A stretch of 44,436 nt of DNA from the NCBI GenBank assembly GCA_900757145.1, contig CAAEMT010000004.1, positions 1 to 44,436 of the forward strand, written 5' to 3'. The notes below the pieces were generated by a model. That model did no database searches. It was not told the origin of the DNA and saw only the letters and a list, made by a program, of their open reading frames with translations. Every line of letters begins with the position of its first letter. Positions within the stretch are counted from its first letter, which is position 1. This document shows positions 14,937-23,343 of the stretch, piece by piece. Source of the stretch: Lachnospiraceae bacterium (lineage in GTDB: Bacteria; Bacillota; Clostridia; Lachnospirales; Lachnospiraceae). Made by a program: the position numbers and the translations under genes.

Positions 14937-17697
14937 GTAATTGAACCTCCTCTATCGGTAATGAAAATGTGAAAACGGAACCATGCGGTACGTTATCGCA
15001 AATACTTATTGTTCCGCCGTGTGCAGTCACAATAGATTTGCACAGCGAAAGCCCCAGGCCGAGGCTCCGCCTGCTGTCGGCAATGCGGTTTGCACCGCTG
15101 TAAAACATATCAAAAACCTGTTTCTTATTTTCATCAGGAATGCCCGGACCGTCATCTGAGATTGAGATAACCGCCCACTGTCCTTCTTTTTCTGTTGAAA
15201 TATGAATGTGTGAACCGGCAGGCGTATATTTGATCGCATTATCAACCAGATTAATGATGACCTGCACAATCAGCTTAGCATCCATCCTTGCAAGCAGCAG
15301 ATCATCCTGACTCTTGGCCGTGATCACATGCTCAGATTTCAGACGGTTTACATGACGCAGCGCCTCCTGTACGACCTCATCCACAAGCTCTGCCGACATA
15401 TTCAGATTCAGCCTGCCTTCCTCTAACCGCGTAACAGACAGAAGATTTTCCACGAGGTTGATCAGCCACATAGAATCATCGTAAATATCCTGATACACCC
15501 TCATTTTCGTCACTTCATCGATAGAATCCCCATTTGACAGAAGATTGCTGGCATTGCCTGATATCGATGTAAGCGGCGTGCGCAGATCGTGCGAGATTGC
15601 GCGCAGCAGATTTGCACGGAGCTGCTCATTTTTTGCAAGGATCGCTGCCTCCTCCTTTTCCTTCGCGTTTTTCTCATTTTCCAGCGCAAGCGCGCATTCG
15701 CCGAGAATCGAAAGCAGAATGCTGTTCTCAAATGCATCCAGAGGCTGTTCACCCACTACGATACCAATGACACCGTACACAGAATCATTGACTCGGATCG
15801 CCAGATACAGGCATTTTGCATCCGAAAAGGTCTGCGTCGTTGCACCTGCATGCTTGTTATTCTTAAGCGCCCACAGCGCGACTTCTCTTTCTCTGTCATA
15901 CTCCTTTGTACAGCTTTCTTCGCTGTCCCGTCCCTTCCCGGCACATTCCGCACTGCCTTCTTCGTCATCCTGCTTTTCCCTGTCACACGCTGTATGCCAT
16001 TCTCTGTCATCGCGATGCTCCCCGTCATACTCCTGCGCGCTTTCTTCCTCTCCCGCCGGAAAAAATACCGGTTCCAGAAGACTCCCCTTCTCGGACGGAT
16101 ATACGATAATATCACGGTTTAACAGCTTTACAAGCTGATGCGCCGTATCGGATATAATCTCTTCTTTATTTTTTGCCTGCTGCAAAAGCTGGTTCGTATC
16201 AAAAAGTACCTTTGTACGAAAAGCCGCCCGCGCTGACTGCTTAGCACTCGTCTTCATTCTCGCAGCTAGCGTGCCGGTAAGAAATGCTGCCATAAACATG
16301 ATCAAAAATGTGACAGGATAGCCCTGATCGTACGCCCGCAGGGTAAACTTCGGAACCGTAAACAAGAAGTTAAACACGAGTACGCTGACAATAGCCGCGA
16401 TCAGACTATAGATTCTGTGTACCGTCACGACAGAAATGATCAGCACTGCCAGCACATATACCGTGATAATGTTCGCTTCTGCAAAACCGAATCCTTCAAA
16501 CAGATACCCCAAGCCACTTGCCGCCGCAAGTATCCCGATACATTTTAAAATATCTGCCGCCGAGAATATAATGTTTCTCCTGTGGTTTTCCCGATACGCC
16601 GCAATCCCATCCGTTTGATCTGGTATAATATGCACATCAACATTCGGCGCATTCGCGATCAGCTGCTCCGTCAGGGATGGTCTCCCGAATGGATGACGCC
16701 GCGTTGCCGCACTCCTTCCTATCACGATCTTTGAGACGCCGGAAAGGCGTGCAAATTCTGCAATCTGAAATGGCACATCCTCCCCGTACACTGTCTCGAT
16801 CGCCGCTCCAAGCTGCTGTGCAAGGTGCATATTTAACCGCAGCCGCTTTTTATCCGCTTCGTCCATATAAGAAAAATCTGACGTTTCCACAAAAATCGCA
16901 GTAAATGCGCCCCGAAAGGCGTTTGCCATGCGGGCCGCCGTCCGTATGATCTTCTTATTTGACGGGGACGGCGACAGACATACCAGAATATGTTCGTCTG
17001 TATGATAATCACTGTTGCTCCCGATTCTTCCAGCTTCCGTCAGACTCTTGACACGATCTGCGCAGCGGCGCAGCGCGATCTCTCTTAAGGCGGTCAGCTT
17101 CTCAATTGTAAAAAAATTCTCAACCGCCCTCTCCGCCTGCTCCTTCGCATATATTTTGCCGGAATTCATCCGCTCGATCAGCTCCTGCGGCTCAATATCC
17201 ACAAGCTCTACCTGATCTGCATCGTCAAATACAAAGTCCGGTATCCGCTCCTGCACCATTGTCCCCGTAATGGAAGCGACCGTATCATTCAGGCTTTCAA
17301 TATGCTGTACATTGACTGTAGTATAAACATCGATGCCTGCTTTCAGCAATTCCAGTACGTCCTGATACCGCCTGCTGTGCCTGCATCCTGATGCGTTTGT
17401 ATGCGCAAGCTCATCGATCAGAATAAGCTGCGGATTTCTGCGGATCGCGCCGTCAAGATCCAGTTCCTGAATCGAAACGCCATTCTCCTTCACCGAAAGC
17501 CTTGGAAGCATCTCCAGTCCTTTGCACAGCGCCTCTGTCTGCGGCCGGTTATGCGCATCTACATAGCCGACCGCCACATCAACGCCTCTTCGCTTTGCCG
17601 CAAGGGCAGCTTTTACCATTGTATACGTTTTTCCCACGCCTGCCGCATAGCCGAAAAATATTTTCAAGTGCCCTTTACACTGCCTGATTGCTTCCAT
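14929..17697 (-). CDS. kdpD: KdpD sensor histidine kinase (full length)
   Basis: A 922-aa sensor kinase. Order: KdpD domain with GYAAGVGKT Walker A (16-24) and LILIDELAHTN Walker B (91-101); USP domain (about 235-360); four transmembrane helices (about 380-480); GAF-like domain (about 500-670); HisKA with phospho-His703 in ISHDLRTPL; HATPase with N-box (NLVDNAIKY) and G-boxes (DDGPGIP, LGLGLSL). The USP domain carries SPS at 242-244 and FTAIF at 265-269, matching SxS-X20-FTAx(Y/F), the c-di-AMP-binding signature described for Staphylococcus aureus KdpD. Residues 550-605 are a strongly charged Glu/Asp/Arg insertion inside the GAF domain. It is encoded with ktr genes rather than directly after kdpC. 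Confidence 0.96.
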   Translation of the reverse strand: MEAIRQCKGHLKIFFGYAAGVGKTYTMVKAALAAKRRGVDVAVGYVDAHNRPQTEALCKGLEMLPRLSVKENGVSIQELDLDGAIRRNPQLILIDELAHTNASGCRHSRRYQDVLELLKAGIDVYTTVNVQHIESLNDTVASITGTMVQERIPDFVFDDADQVELVDIEPQELIERMNSGKIYAKEQAERAVENFFTIEKLTALREIALRRCADRVKSLTEAGRIGSNSDYHTDEHILVCLSPSPSNKKIIRTAARMANAFRGAFTAIFVETSDFSYMDEADKKRLRLNMHLAQQLGAAIETVYGEDVPFQIAEFARLSGVSKIVIGRSAATRRHPFGRPSLTEQLIANAPNVDVHIIPDQTDGIAAYRENHRRNIIFSAADILKCIGILAAASGLGYLFEGFGFAEANIITVYVLAVLIISVVTVHRIYSLIAAIVSVLVFNFLFTVPKFTLRAYDQGYPVTFLIMFMAAFLTGTLAARMKTSAKQSARAAFRTKVLFDTNQLLQQAKNKEEIISDTAHQLVKLLNRDIIVYPSEKGSLLEPVFFPAGEEESAQEYDGEHRDDREWHTACDREKQDDEEGSAECAGKGRDSEESCTKEYDREREVALWALKNNKHAGATTQTFSDAKCLYLAIRVNDSVYGVIGIVVGEQPLDAFENSILLSILGECALALENEKNAKEKEEAAILAKNEQLRANLLRAISHDLRTPLTSISGNASNLLSNGDSIDEVTKMRVYQDIYDDSMWLINLVENLLSVTRLEEGRLNLNMSAELVDEVVQEALRHVNRLKSEHVITAKSQDDLLLARMDAKLIVQVIINLVDNAIKYTPAGSHIHISTEKEGQWAVISISDDGPGIPDENKKQVFDMFYSGANRIADSRRSLGLGLSLCKSIVTAHGGTISICDNVPHGSVFTFSLPIEEVQLHE

Positions 17698-17745
17698 CTA
17701 ATCACCCTTTTCCAGTAGAAATCTGCCGTTTTTGCAACTATCTTA

Positions 17746-17910
17746 TCACATATTTGTCCGGGTTTCCTCTGTTTTGTCACAGGAATTTGATTCTTCTTCA
17801 TCATCGGGCATCCGCAGATTTTCCTCAAAGAAACGATCAAGCTTTTTCATCACGAAATAACCAGCGGTAAAAAACACTACCATTGTACACAGCAAAACCA
17901 GTTCTTCCAT
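17746..17910 (-). CDS. Small single-pass membrane protein in the ktr-kdpDE operon
   Basis: A 54-aa ORF: MEELVLLCTMVVFFTAGYFV forms one transmembrane helix, followed by MKKLDRFFEENL and an acidic hydrophilic tail. The start at 17910 is preceded by GGGAGTGG; an in-frame GTG at 17937 directly after the ktrA stop would add nine residues. No family is recognised with certainty. The N-terminal plan (Met-acidic-Leu helix, then a short amphipathic Lys/Asp/Phe segment) resembles the 33-aa ORF before kdpF. The position between ktrA and kdpD, with tight spacing, supports a coding gene that works with potassium uptake. Confidence 0.65.
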   Translation of the reverse strand: MEELVLLCTMVVFFTAGYFVMKKLDRFFEENLRMPDDEEESNSCDKTEETRTNM

Positions 17911-17940
17911 CTCCACCACTCCCATGTATAAGATCACGCG

Positions 17941-18591
17941 TTAAATGTGGAAACATTTCTGTATATCCTTAATGCTTCCCAAAACAAGCATCGTACTGTC
18001 ATCAGGCAGGCACGTTGTCGATCTGATATTCAGATCCATCATTCCACTATGCTTAAATCCCATAATATTGATATTGTGTTTGTTTCTGATGTCAAGCTGA
18101 CCGACGGTCTTACCCACCCAGCCCTTCGGGATCGATATTTCAAAAATCGCATGACCTTCATCCAGCTCTATATAGTCCAAAATATGATCTGCGCTGTAGC
18201 GGATTGCCGTCCATGCAGCAAGCTGCTTCTCTGGATATACAACTTCATCCGCGCCGTTTTTGAGCAGGAATTTTGCGTGAACATCGCGAGCTGCCCTCGA
18301 AACAACGTATTTCGCTCCGAGATCCTTAAGCAGAGAAGTTGTCTCCAGAGAACTCTGGAAATTATCACCGATCGCAACGATGCACACATCAAAGTTGCGC
18401 ACGCCGAGCGATTCCATAAACTCCTCGTCCGTACTGTCTCCGATCTGCGCATTCGTCACATACGGAAGCACAGAATTTACCCTTTTTTCCTCCCTGTCTA
18501 CCGCCATCACCTGATGATGCAGCTCATCAAGCTTCATTGCAATATGTCGTCCAAATCTTCCAAGTCCAACCAGTAAAATTGATTTCATCAT
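17941..18591 (-). CDS. ktrA: Ktr/Trk potassium uptake regulatory subunit (TrkA-N, TrkA-C)
   Basis: A 216-aa cytoplasmic RCK protein. Residues 1-125 are the Rossmann TrkA-N domain (LLVGLGRFGRHIAMKL with GxGxxG, then AVDREEKR, and the CIVAIGDNFQSSLETTSLLKDLGAKYVVSRA region). Residues about 135-216 form the TrkA-C domain, which in related KtrA/KtrC proteins binds c-di-AMP. It gates the membrane subunit encoded just upstream. ATP/ADP and c-di-AMP control are family knowledge, not shown here. AAAAGGAGAAAATC precedes two ATG codons. It is separated from trkH by about 55 bp. Confidence 0.94.
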   Translation of the reverse strand: MMKSILLVGLGRFGRHIAMKLDELHHQVMAVDREEKRVNSVLPYVTNAQIGDSTDEEFMESLGVRNFDVCIVAIGDNFQSSLETTSLLKDLGAKYVVSRAARDVHAKFLLKNGADEVVYPEKQLAAWTAIRYSADHILDYIELDEGHAIFEISIPKGWVGKTVGQLDIRNKHNINIMGFKHSGMMDLNIRSTTCLPDDSTMLVLGSIKDIQKCFHI

Positions 18592-18647
18592 GATTTTCTC
18601 CTTTTCTTATACAACAGCGTTTGGGGGCTGCCCCCTTGCCTCACAGT

Positions 18648-19988
18648 CTACCCGACCGTAATTTTTTCCTGAGGCAGTTTTGCTCTCGTTCCTCTGCGTT
18701 CTGCAAAGGCTGCAAAGATCAGCGTCAAGCCTCCAACACGTCCAAAGAACATTAACCCAACCAGAATTGCTCTTGAAACACCGCCAAGCTGCGGTGTAAC
18801 TCCGAGCGAAAGACCTACCGTACCGATTGCAGAACTTGTCTCAAACAGTGCTGTCACCAGCGGAATATTTTCGATCGAACTGATCACCATACCTCCAGTC
18901 AAAAACAGAGTCACATACATCAAAAGTATTGTCGCGGCATTTTTGACCGCATCGTCTGCAATGCGCCGACCATAAAAATGCGCAGATTCTTTTTGCTTAA
19001 ATACTGCAAGAGTCGAAGAAAACAGTACCGCCACCGTTGTCGTTTTCATACCTCCCGCAGTTGATCCCGGCGAACCTCCAATCAGCATCAGCACAATCAT
19101 AAGCATCAGTCCCGTTTCACTGATCAGCGTCAGGTCCGCCGTGTTAAATCCTGCTGTTCTGGGTGTGACGGACTGAAACAGGGAGCTCCATATCCGTTTT
19201 CCGATCGCCAGATCAGAAAATTCAAAAAAGAAAAAGTATACGGCAGGTATCAGGATCAGTCCTGCCGTCACAGTCAGGATTACCTTACTTTGCATCCTGT
19301 ATTTCTTAAAATGCCACTTATTTTTCTGAATATCTGCCCAAGTCAGGAATCCAAGACCTCCCGTCACAATAAGTGCCATGATCGTAAGATTCACGATCGG
19401 CTGTGATGCATAAGACGTCAGCGACGAAAACGGCTCACGAATTCCGATCAGGTCAAATCCGGCATTACAGAATGCGGATACGGAATGAAACAGCCCGTAC
19501 CACAGTCCTTTCGCCATACCAAAATCTTTACAAAACACGAGTGATAGCAGAACAGCTCCCACAAGCTCAATCGCCATGCTTGTTTTCAGAATAAACTTTG
19601 TCATTCTGACAATACCGCCGACCTGATGCGCCGAAATTGCCTCCTGCATCACGCTTCTTTGCATCAGCCCTATTTTTCTTCCAGCCACAGCTGCAATCGC
19701 TACGGCTACCGTCACGACTCCCATTCCACCGATCTGGATCAGCAGCAGGATCACCGCCTGTCCAAACATCGACCAGTACGTCGCTGTATCATGAACCACA
19801 AGTCCGGTCACACACACAGCGGATGTCGCCGTAAAAATCCCGTCCGCAAAGCTTGCCCCCTGTCCGTCCTGTGTAGCCACCGGCAGCGTAAGCAGCAGAC
19901 CCCCTATTAAAATGACAGAGAAAAATCCCAGTATGATCACCTGAAAAGAAGTGATATGTCTATGATTTTTTTTGCCTGTAAGCTCCAT
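18648..19988 (-). CDS. ktrB: TrkH/KtrB family potassium channel subunit
   Basis: A 446-aa membrane protein with the four M1-P-M2 repeats of the TrkH/HKT/KtrB superfamily. The pore loops include FTATSAVCVTGL, FHSVSAFCNAGFDL, FQSVTPRTAGFNT and FETSSAIGTVGLSLGVT, each with the conserved filter Gly. SPGSTAGGMKTTT marks the family's region after the third pore, and LMFFGRVGGLTLIFAAF is the C-terminal helix. With KtrA it should form a sodium-dependent or ATP-gated potassium uptake system. First gene of its operon; AGGAAAAC precedes the ATG. Confidence 0.95.
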   Translation of the reverse strand: MELTGKKNHRHITSFQVIILGFFSVILIGGLLLTLPVATQDGQGASFADGIFTATSAVCVTGLVVHDTATYWSMFGQAVILLLIQIGGMGVVTVAVAIAAVAGRKIGLMQRSVMQEAISAHQVGGIVRMTKFILKTSMAIELVGAVLLSLVFCKDFGMAKGLWYGLFHSVSAFCNAGFDLIGIREPFSSLTSYASQPIVNLTIMALIVTGGLGFLTWADIQKNKWHFKKYRMQSKVILTVTAGLILIPAVYFFFFEFSDLAIGKRIWSSLFQSVTPRTAGFNTADLTLISETGLMLMIVLMLIGGSPGSTAGGMKTTTVAVLFSSTLAVFKQKESAHFYGRRIADDAVKNAATILLMYVTLFLTGGMVISSIENIPLVTALFETSSAIGTVGLSLGVTPQLGGVSRAILVGLMFFGRVGGLTLIFAAFAERRGTRAKLPQEKITVG

Positions 19989-20040
19989 GTTTTCCTGTAT
20001 ACCCCTTTATCCGTCTTTATTTCTTCTTTATTTCGGCTTA

Positions 20041-20046
20041 ATCATA
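20041..20046 (-). promoter_or_regulatory. -10 element of the ktr-kdpDE promoter
   Basis: TATGAT on the minus strand at the position set by the upstream tandem elements (10 bp from the proximal one). The matching -35 is poor, which fits an activated promoter. Confidence 0.55.
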
Positions 20047-20055
20047 GCTTAACCT

Positions 20056-20104
20056 GCATTAAGTGTGTATAAATAACCCGGCATTCGTATTAAGATTGTA
20101 TAAA
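20056..20104 (-). promoter_or_regulatory. Candidate KdpE operator pair upstream of ktrB
   Basis: Two 18-bp elements on the plus strand, gcattaagtgtgtataaa (20056-20073) and gtattaagattgtataaa (20087-20104), start 31 bp apart. Read on the minus strand each has the form TTTATAC-N3/4-CTTAAT-C, a direct half-site repeat at about 10-11 bp. This resembles the TTTATAC/TTTACAC pattern of the Escherichia coli kdp operator. They end 10 bp upstream of the -10. Confidence 0.7.
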
Positions 20105-20163
20105 GACAGCGATTGGTCCGCATCACTTGCTGATGAGGCCGTAAAAGTATGATTCAGGTGTGA

Positions 20164-20201
20164 GTAAACCCCATCGGCGCAGCCGATTTTCATGGGTTTA
20201 C
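20164..20201. repeat. Compound inverted repeat downstream of the 67-aa ORF
   Basis: GTAAACCC(C)AT (20164-20174) pairs with ATGGGTTTAC (20192-20201), and within it CGGC-GCA-GCCG (20175-20185) forms its own hairpin. There is no T-run on either side. It could be a transcript 3' end structure or a dispersed palindromic repeat. Confidence 0.6.
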
Positions 20202-20241
20202 GAATCGTATCTGTGAAGATACTGAACAAATATGAAAAGTC

Positions 20242-20445
20242 TTACAGCCATCCGAACAGATATGCCATTGGAAACGACAGGATCAGTGTGGATGCCGTAA
20301 CTGCCAGCAGAATCAGAACCGGAATTCCTATAAACATGGCAAACAGCGCCGCACACGGATGATGAAATGCAAACTGCTCCGCGCAGCGGTCAAATCTCTG
20401 TTCCAATCTATGAAAATATGAAAATGATTTCCGAAAAACAGCCAT
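20242..20445 (-). CDS. Small membrane protein of the potassium island (unknown function)
   Basis: A 67-aa protein. Residues 1-32 are basic/aromatic and cytoplasmic (FRKSFSYFHRLEQRFDRCAEQFAFHH). Residues 33-66 contain one long or two short hydrophobic helices (ALFAMFIGIPVLILLAVTASTLILSFPMAYLF). The start at 20445 has AAAAGGAGGAGAAAGC directly upstream, and a promoter with a tandem candidate KdpE element precedes it. The frame is open upstream, but that part covers the promoter. No known family is recognised. Its placement between kdp and ktr and its promoter type suggest a role in potassium transport or in regulating these systems. Confidence 0.72.
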   Translation of the reverse strand: MAVFRKSFSYFHRLEQRFDRCAEQFAFHHPCAALFAMFIGIPVLILLAVTASTLILSFPMAYLFGWL

Positions 20446-20468
20446 TGCTTTCTCCTCCTTTTGAACTA

Positions 20469-20532
20469 ATTGTAGCATCGTCAAAATAAAGATTGGACAA
20501 GCAATGGCTGTCAAAAATTAAAGTTCCGTGAA
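20469..20532 (-). promoter_or_regulatory. Promoter with candidate KdpE operator pair for the 67-aa ORF
   Basis: The -10 is TACAAT in the extended context TGCTACAAT (20469-20474, minus). Elements aaataaagattggacaag (20484-20501) and aaattaaagttccgtgaa (20515-20532) on the plus strand start 10 and 41 bp beyond the -10, the same geometry as at ktrB and kdp. They match the best ktr element at 12 and 10 of 18 positions, so they are weaker copies. The sequence TTGACGATGCTACAAT also resembles the kdp promoter ATGACGGTGCTAGAAT. Confidence 0.5.
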
Positions 20533-20559
20533 GACAGACCGAGCAACTTCCATGCGGTA

Positions 20560-22566
20560 TCACGCCTGATCCGTCAGGAAGGTGTCCTGCAGCTTTACGC
20601 CTGTCTCATTAAGCATGGCAATCAGAAGTCCGTACTCAAACTCATCGAGCGGACGCCGTTCCTCCAAATAAATTCCTATAACACCGCGCACACGCTCCTC
20701 ATCCCGAATCGGCAGATACATGGCAAGTGCCTCCGGGAGCGTATGCGTACAGGCGCCGGCACGGTGATGGTTCGCCACTACCCACTGTGCCACACCTTTT
20801 TCCTGCGCATTGACGCACGCGGCAAGCTGCGACGCATTCATACCGCTTCGCGGAAAGAGAAGCGCCTCGTCTACCGTATTGTCATCTCTTACCGGATAGA
20901 TCAGGATGGACAGTCCGAGCAGCTTGCCTGCCTGCACTGCGATCTGCTTCCATACGTCCGCTTTCGTCTTGCAGCGACGCAGCTTCTGGCTGTTCTCCAA
21001 AAGGATCTCTGTCCGATACGCTGTTTTTGCACTTTCTGTATTCTGTCGTTTCAGCTTTGCTGTCATTCCTCCCGCAAAAAGCCCTACGGCAAAAAGCATC
21101 AGGAACGTTGCCGGATACGTCCGTTCATACGCTTTCAGCGTATAAAACGGTTCCGTAAAGAAAAAATTAAACAGCAGTACACTGACAAGAGAAGAATACA
21201 GTGCACAGAGTTTCTGGTTTGCAAGATATGAAGAAAGAAGCACACCAAGCAAATATACCATAATCGTATCTGCCTCAGAAAAGCCAACCTTCCGCAGGAT
21301 CAGGGCAAGTATAGTAACCAGAATCATAATCCCTGTAACGGCCGCCAATCCAAAGACCATCTGTTTCCAGTCTCTCTTTCGGCGTTGGCAGCTTCGTTTC
21401 GGTCGATATCTCCCCGCGCTTTGGACGTCCGGTATGATATAAATATCCACATTTGGAGCCATATACGTCAGCTTTTCCAAAAGCTCAGAGCGGTACATCG
21501 GACGCATCGTAAAATGGTTCGTCCTGCCAAGCACGACCTTGGAAACATTGCCCGTGATCGCATACTGCGCAATCTGCGCCGCCACATCAGAACCGTACAC
21601 AGTCACGATCTTTGCCCCGAGCAGCTTTGCCATTTCCAGATTTGTGCGAAGCGCCGCCTTCGTCTTTCCATCCGCTTCCTGCAGATCCGGTGTCTCTACG
21701 CAAAGACCGGTCAACCGTGCATGAAACGCTGCAGCCAAACGGGAAGCGGTCCGTATCACCTTCGCGCTTGAAGGCGCAGCTGTGATACAGACCAGAACAT
21801 GCTCGCCCGTATGATAATCTGGATGCTGCAGCAGACTGCGTTCTTCTTCCGCAATACGATTTACACGATCCGCCGTCCGCCGCAGCGCGATCTCACGCAG
21901 CGCAGCAAGCTTCTCCCGCCTAAAAAAATTCTCAAGCGCGCGCTGTGCCTGCTGCTCTTTATAGATTTTACCCTCCTTCATACGTCCAATCAGATCCTCC
22001 GGTTCTATATCGATAACCTCTACCTGATCGGCGTGATCAAATACCGTATCCGGAATCCGTTCCCTTACGTGAATATGCGTAATATTTTCCACAATATCAT
22101 TCAGACTCTCAAGATGCTGGATATTGACCGTTGTATAAACGTGAATGCCCATACGCAGCAGCTCTTTTACATCCTGATACCGCTTTTCGTTCCGGCAGCC
22201 CTTCGCATTCGTGTGCGCCAGCTCATCCACCAGAATAAGCTGCGGTTTTCGCGCAAGCGCAGCATCAAGATCAAACTCCCGCAGATGAACGCCTTTATAA
22301 TCGACCATAAGGGGCGGAATCATCTCCAACCCCTTCGTCAACGCCTGCGTATCAGGACGCATGTGCGGCTCGACATAGCCAGCCACAACATCCATCCCGT
22401 GTGCCTGCGCCTCATGCGCCGCCTCCAGCATCGCATACGTCTTTCCCGAACCGGCAGCATAACCGAGGAAGATCTTCAGTCTCCCCCGGCTTTTCTTCTG
22501 CTGTTCCTGTTCCTCATACTGCAGCCGTTTTAACAGCTGCTCCGAACTCGGTCTTTCTTCTTCCAT
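20560..22566 (-). CDS. Kinase-less KdpD paralogue (KdpD-USP-TM-GAF, no HisKA/HATPase)
   Basis: A 668-aa protein co-directional with and just after kdpC. It keeps the KdpD domain (GYAAGSGKT Walker A, 35-43; LILVDELAHTN, 110-120), the USP domain (about 255-385), four transmembrane helices (about 405-510) and a GAF domain up to the C-terminus. It ends there with no histidine kinase or ATPase part. The stop is natural and no kinase remnant is seen downstream, so this looks like an established short form rather than a frameshift. The USP site reads TAA at 262-264 and LTGLC at 285-289, where full-length KdpD has SPS and FTAIF, so the c-di-AMP signature is lost. It could modulate KdpD by dimerising with it, or sense a separate signal. 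Confidence 0.92.
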   Translation of the reverse strand: MEEERPSSEQLLKRLQYEEQEQQKKSRGRLKIFLGYAAGSGKTYAMLEAAHEAQAHGMDVVAGYVEPHMRPDTQALTKGLEMIPPLMVDYKGVHLREFDLDAALARKPQLILVDELAHTNAKGCRNEKRYQDVKELLRMGIHVYTTVNIQHLESLNDIVENITHIHVRERIPDTVFDHADQVEVIDIEPEDLIGRMKEGKIYKEQQAQRALENFFRREKLAALREIALRRTADRVNRIAEEERSLLQHPDYHTGEHVLVCITAAPSSAKVIRTASRLAAAFHARLTGLCVETPDLQEADGKTKAALRTNLEMAKLLGAKIVTVYGSDVAAQIAQYAITGNVSKVVLGRTNHFTMRPMYRSELLEKLTYMAPNVDIYIIPDVQSAGRYRPKRSCQRRKRDWKQMVFGLAAVTGIMILVTILALILRKVGFSEADTIMVYLLGVLLSSYLANQKLCALYSSLVSVLLFNFFFTEPFYTLKAYERTYPATFLMLFAVGLFAGGMTAKLKRQNTESAKTAYRTEILLENSQKLRRCKTKADVWKQIAVQAGKLLGLSILIYPVRDDNTVDEALLFPRSGMNASQLAACVNAQEKGVAQWVVANHHRAGACTHTLPEALAMYLPIRDEERVRGVIGIYLEERRPLDEFEYGLLIAMLNETGVKLQDTFLTDQA

Positions 22567-22650
22567 CTATCCATTCCTTTCTGACGGGGCGCTGCGCAAT
22601 CCCTCCAACGATACCCTTTCGGGTCGTTGTTCTCCAAAAATCCACCGGAA

Positions 22651-23331
22651 TTAATCGTTTGCAGCAGCGCCTGCGCTTCCGCTTTCATCTGGAAACTGCA
22701 TCGCTTCCGCGATCGCGAGGTTGCATTTGAGTACATTGACACGCTCTTCCCCAAACACGCCGAAAAGCTTATGCTCCGTGTTTTCCTCTACGATCCTGGA
22801 AACCTCTTCCTCACTCAGACCAGCATGCTCCGCAACCGCCGCGATCTGCACCTTTGCAGCCTGCGGACTGATGTGCGGATCGAGACCGGAACCGGACGCC
22901 GTCAGAAGATCTTCCGGAACATCCTCTGCCTTTACTCCCGGATGGGCAGCCAGAAACGCATCGAGATCCTGCCGGATTCTTGCCGCAAGCTCCGGATTAG
23001 AATTGCCGTAGTTGAAGCTTCCTGATGATACGCCTCCGTATTCTCCGCTCTCCTTCTGCTCCTGCGTGTAAGTATTATAGTTTACAGAAGACACTCTTCC
23101 CTTGAAAAAGCAGTCCTGTGAAAAATCCTGTCCGATCAGCGCAGAGCCGACTGCTTCCTTTGCATCTGCAACCGGTTCCCCGTTTTTATCAATCAGGCTT
23201 CCGTTCGCCTTGTTTTTCATCGCAGCCTGACTGACTCCCGTGAGAGCCAGCGGATAGATGAACGAACATACAAGCATCATAACAACACAAAAAGCAAAAG
23301 CCGTTTTTAACATTTTACTGAAGTTTTTCAT
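22651..23331 (-). CDS. kdpC: Potassium-transporting ATPase KdpC subunit
   Basis: A 226-aa subunit, a little longer than the usual ~190 aa. One N-terminal transmembrane helix (FAFCVVMMLVCSFIYPLALTGVSQ) is followed by the extracytoplasmic domain with conserved GSALIGQDFSQDCFFKGR, SGSFNYGNSNPELAARI, the TASGSGLDPHISPQAAKVQI core, and VNVLKCNLAIAEA near the end. An Ala/Gly-rich tail follows. It stabilises the KdpA-KdpB complex. GGAGGTAATTCAG precedes the ATG; 12 bp separate it from kdpB. Confidence 0.97.
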   Translation of the reverse strand: MKNFSKMLKTAFAFCVVMMLVCSFIYPLALTGVSQAAMKNKANGSLIDKNGEPVADAKEAVGSALIGQDFSQDCFFKGRVSSVNYNTYTQEQKESGEYGGVSSGSFNYGNSNPELAARIRQDLDAFLAAHPGVKAEDVPEDLLTASGSGLDPHISPQAAKVQIAAVAEHAGLSEEEVSRIVEENTEHKLFGVFGEERVNVLKCNLAIAEAMQFPDESGSAGAAAND

Positions 23332-23343
23332 CTGAATTACCTC

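Noticed and set aside
15545..16138. Plus-strand frames of about 180-200 aa opposite kdpD
   Set aside because: They mirror the charged insertion of KdpD and have low-complexity Ser/Phe/Leu composition; no ribosome binding site or promoter supports them.
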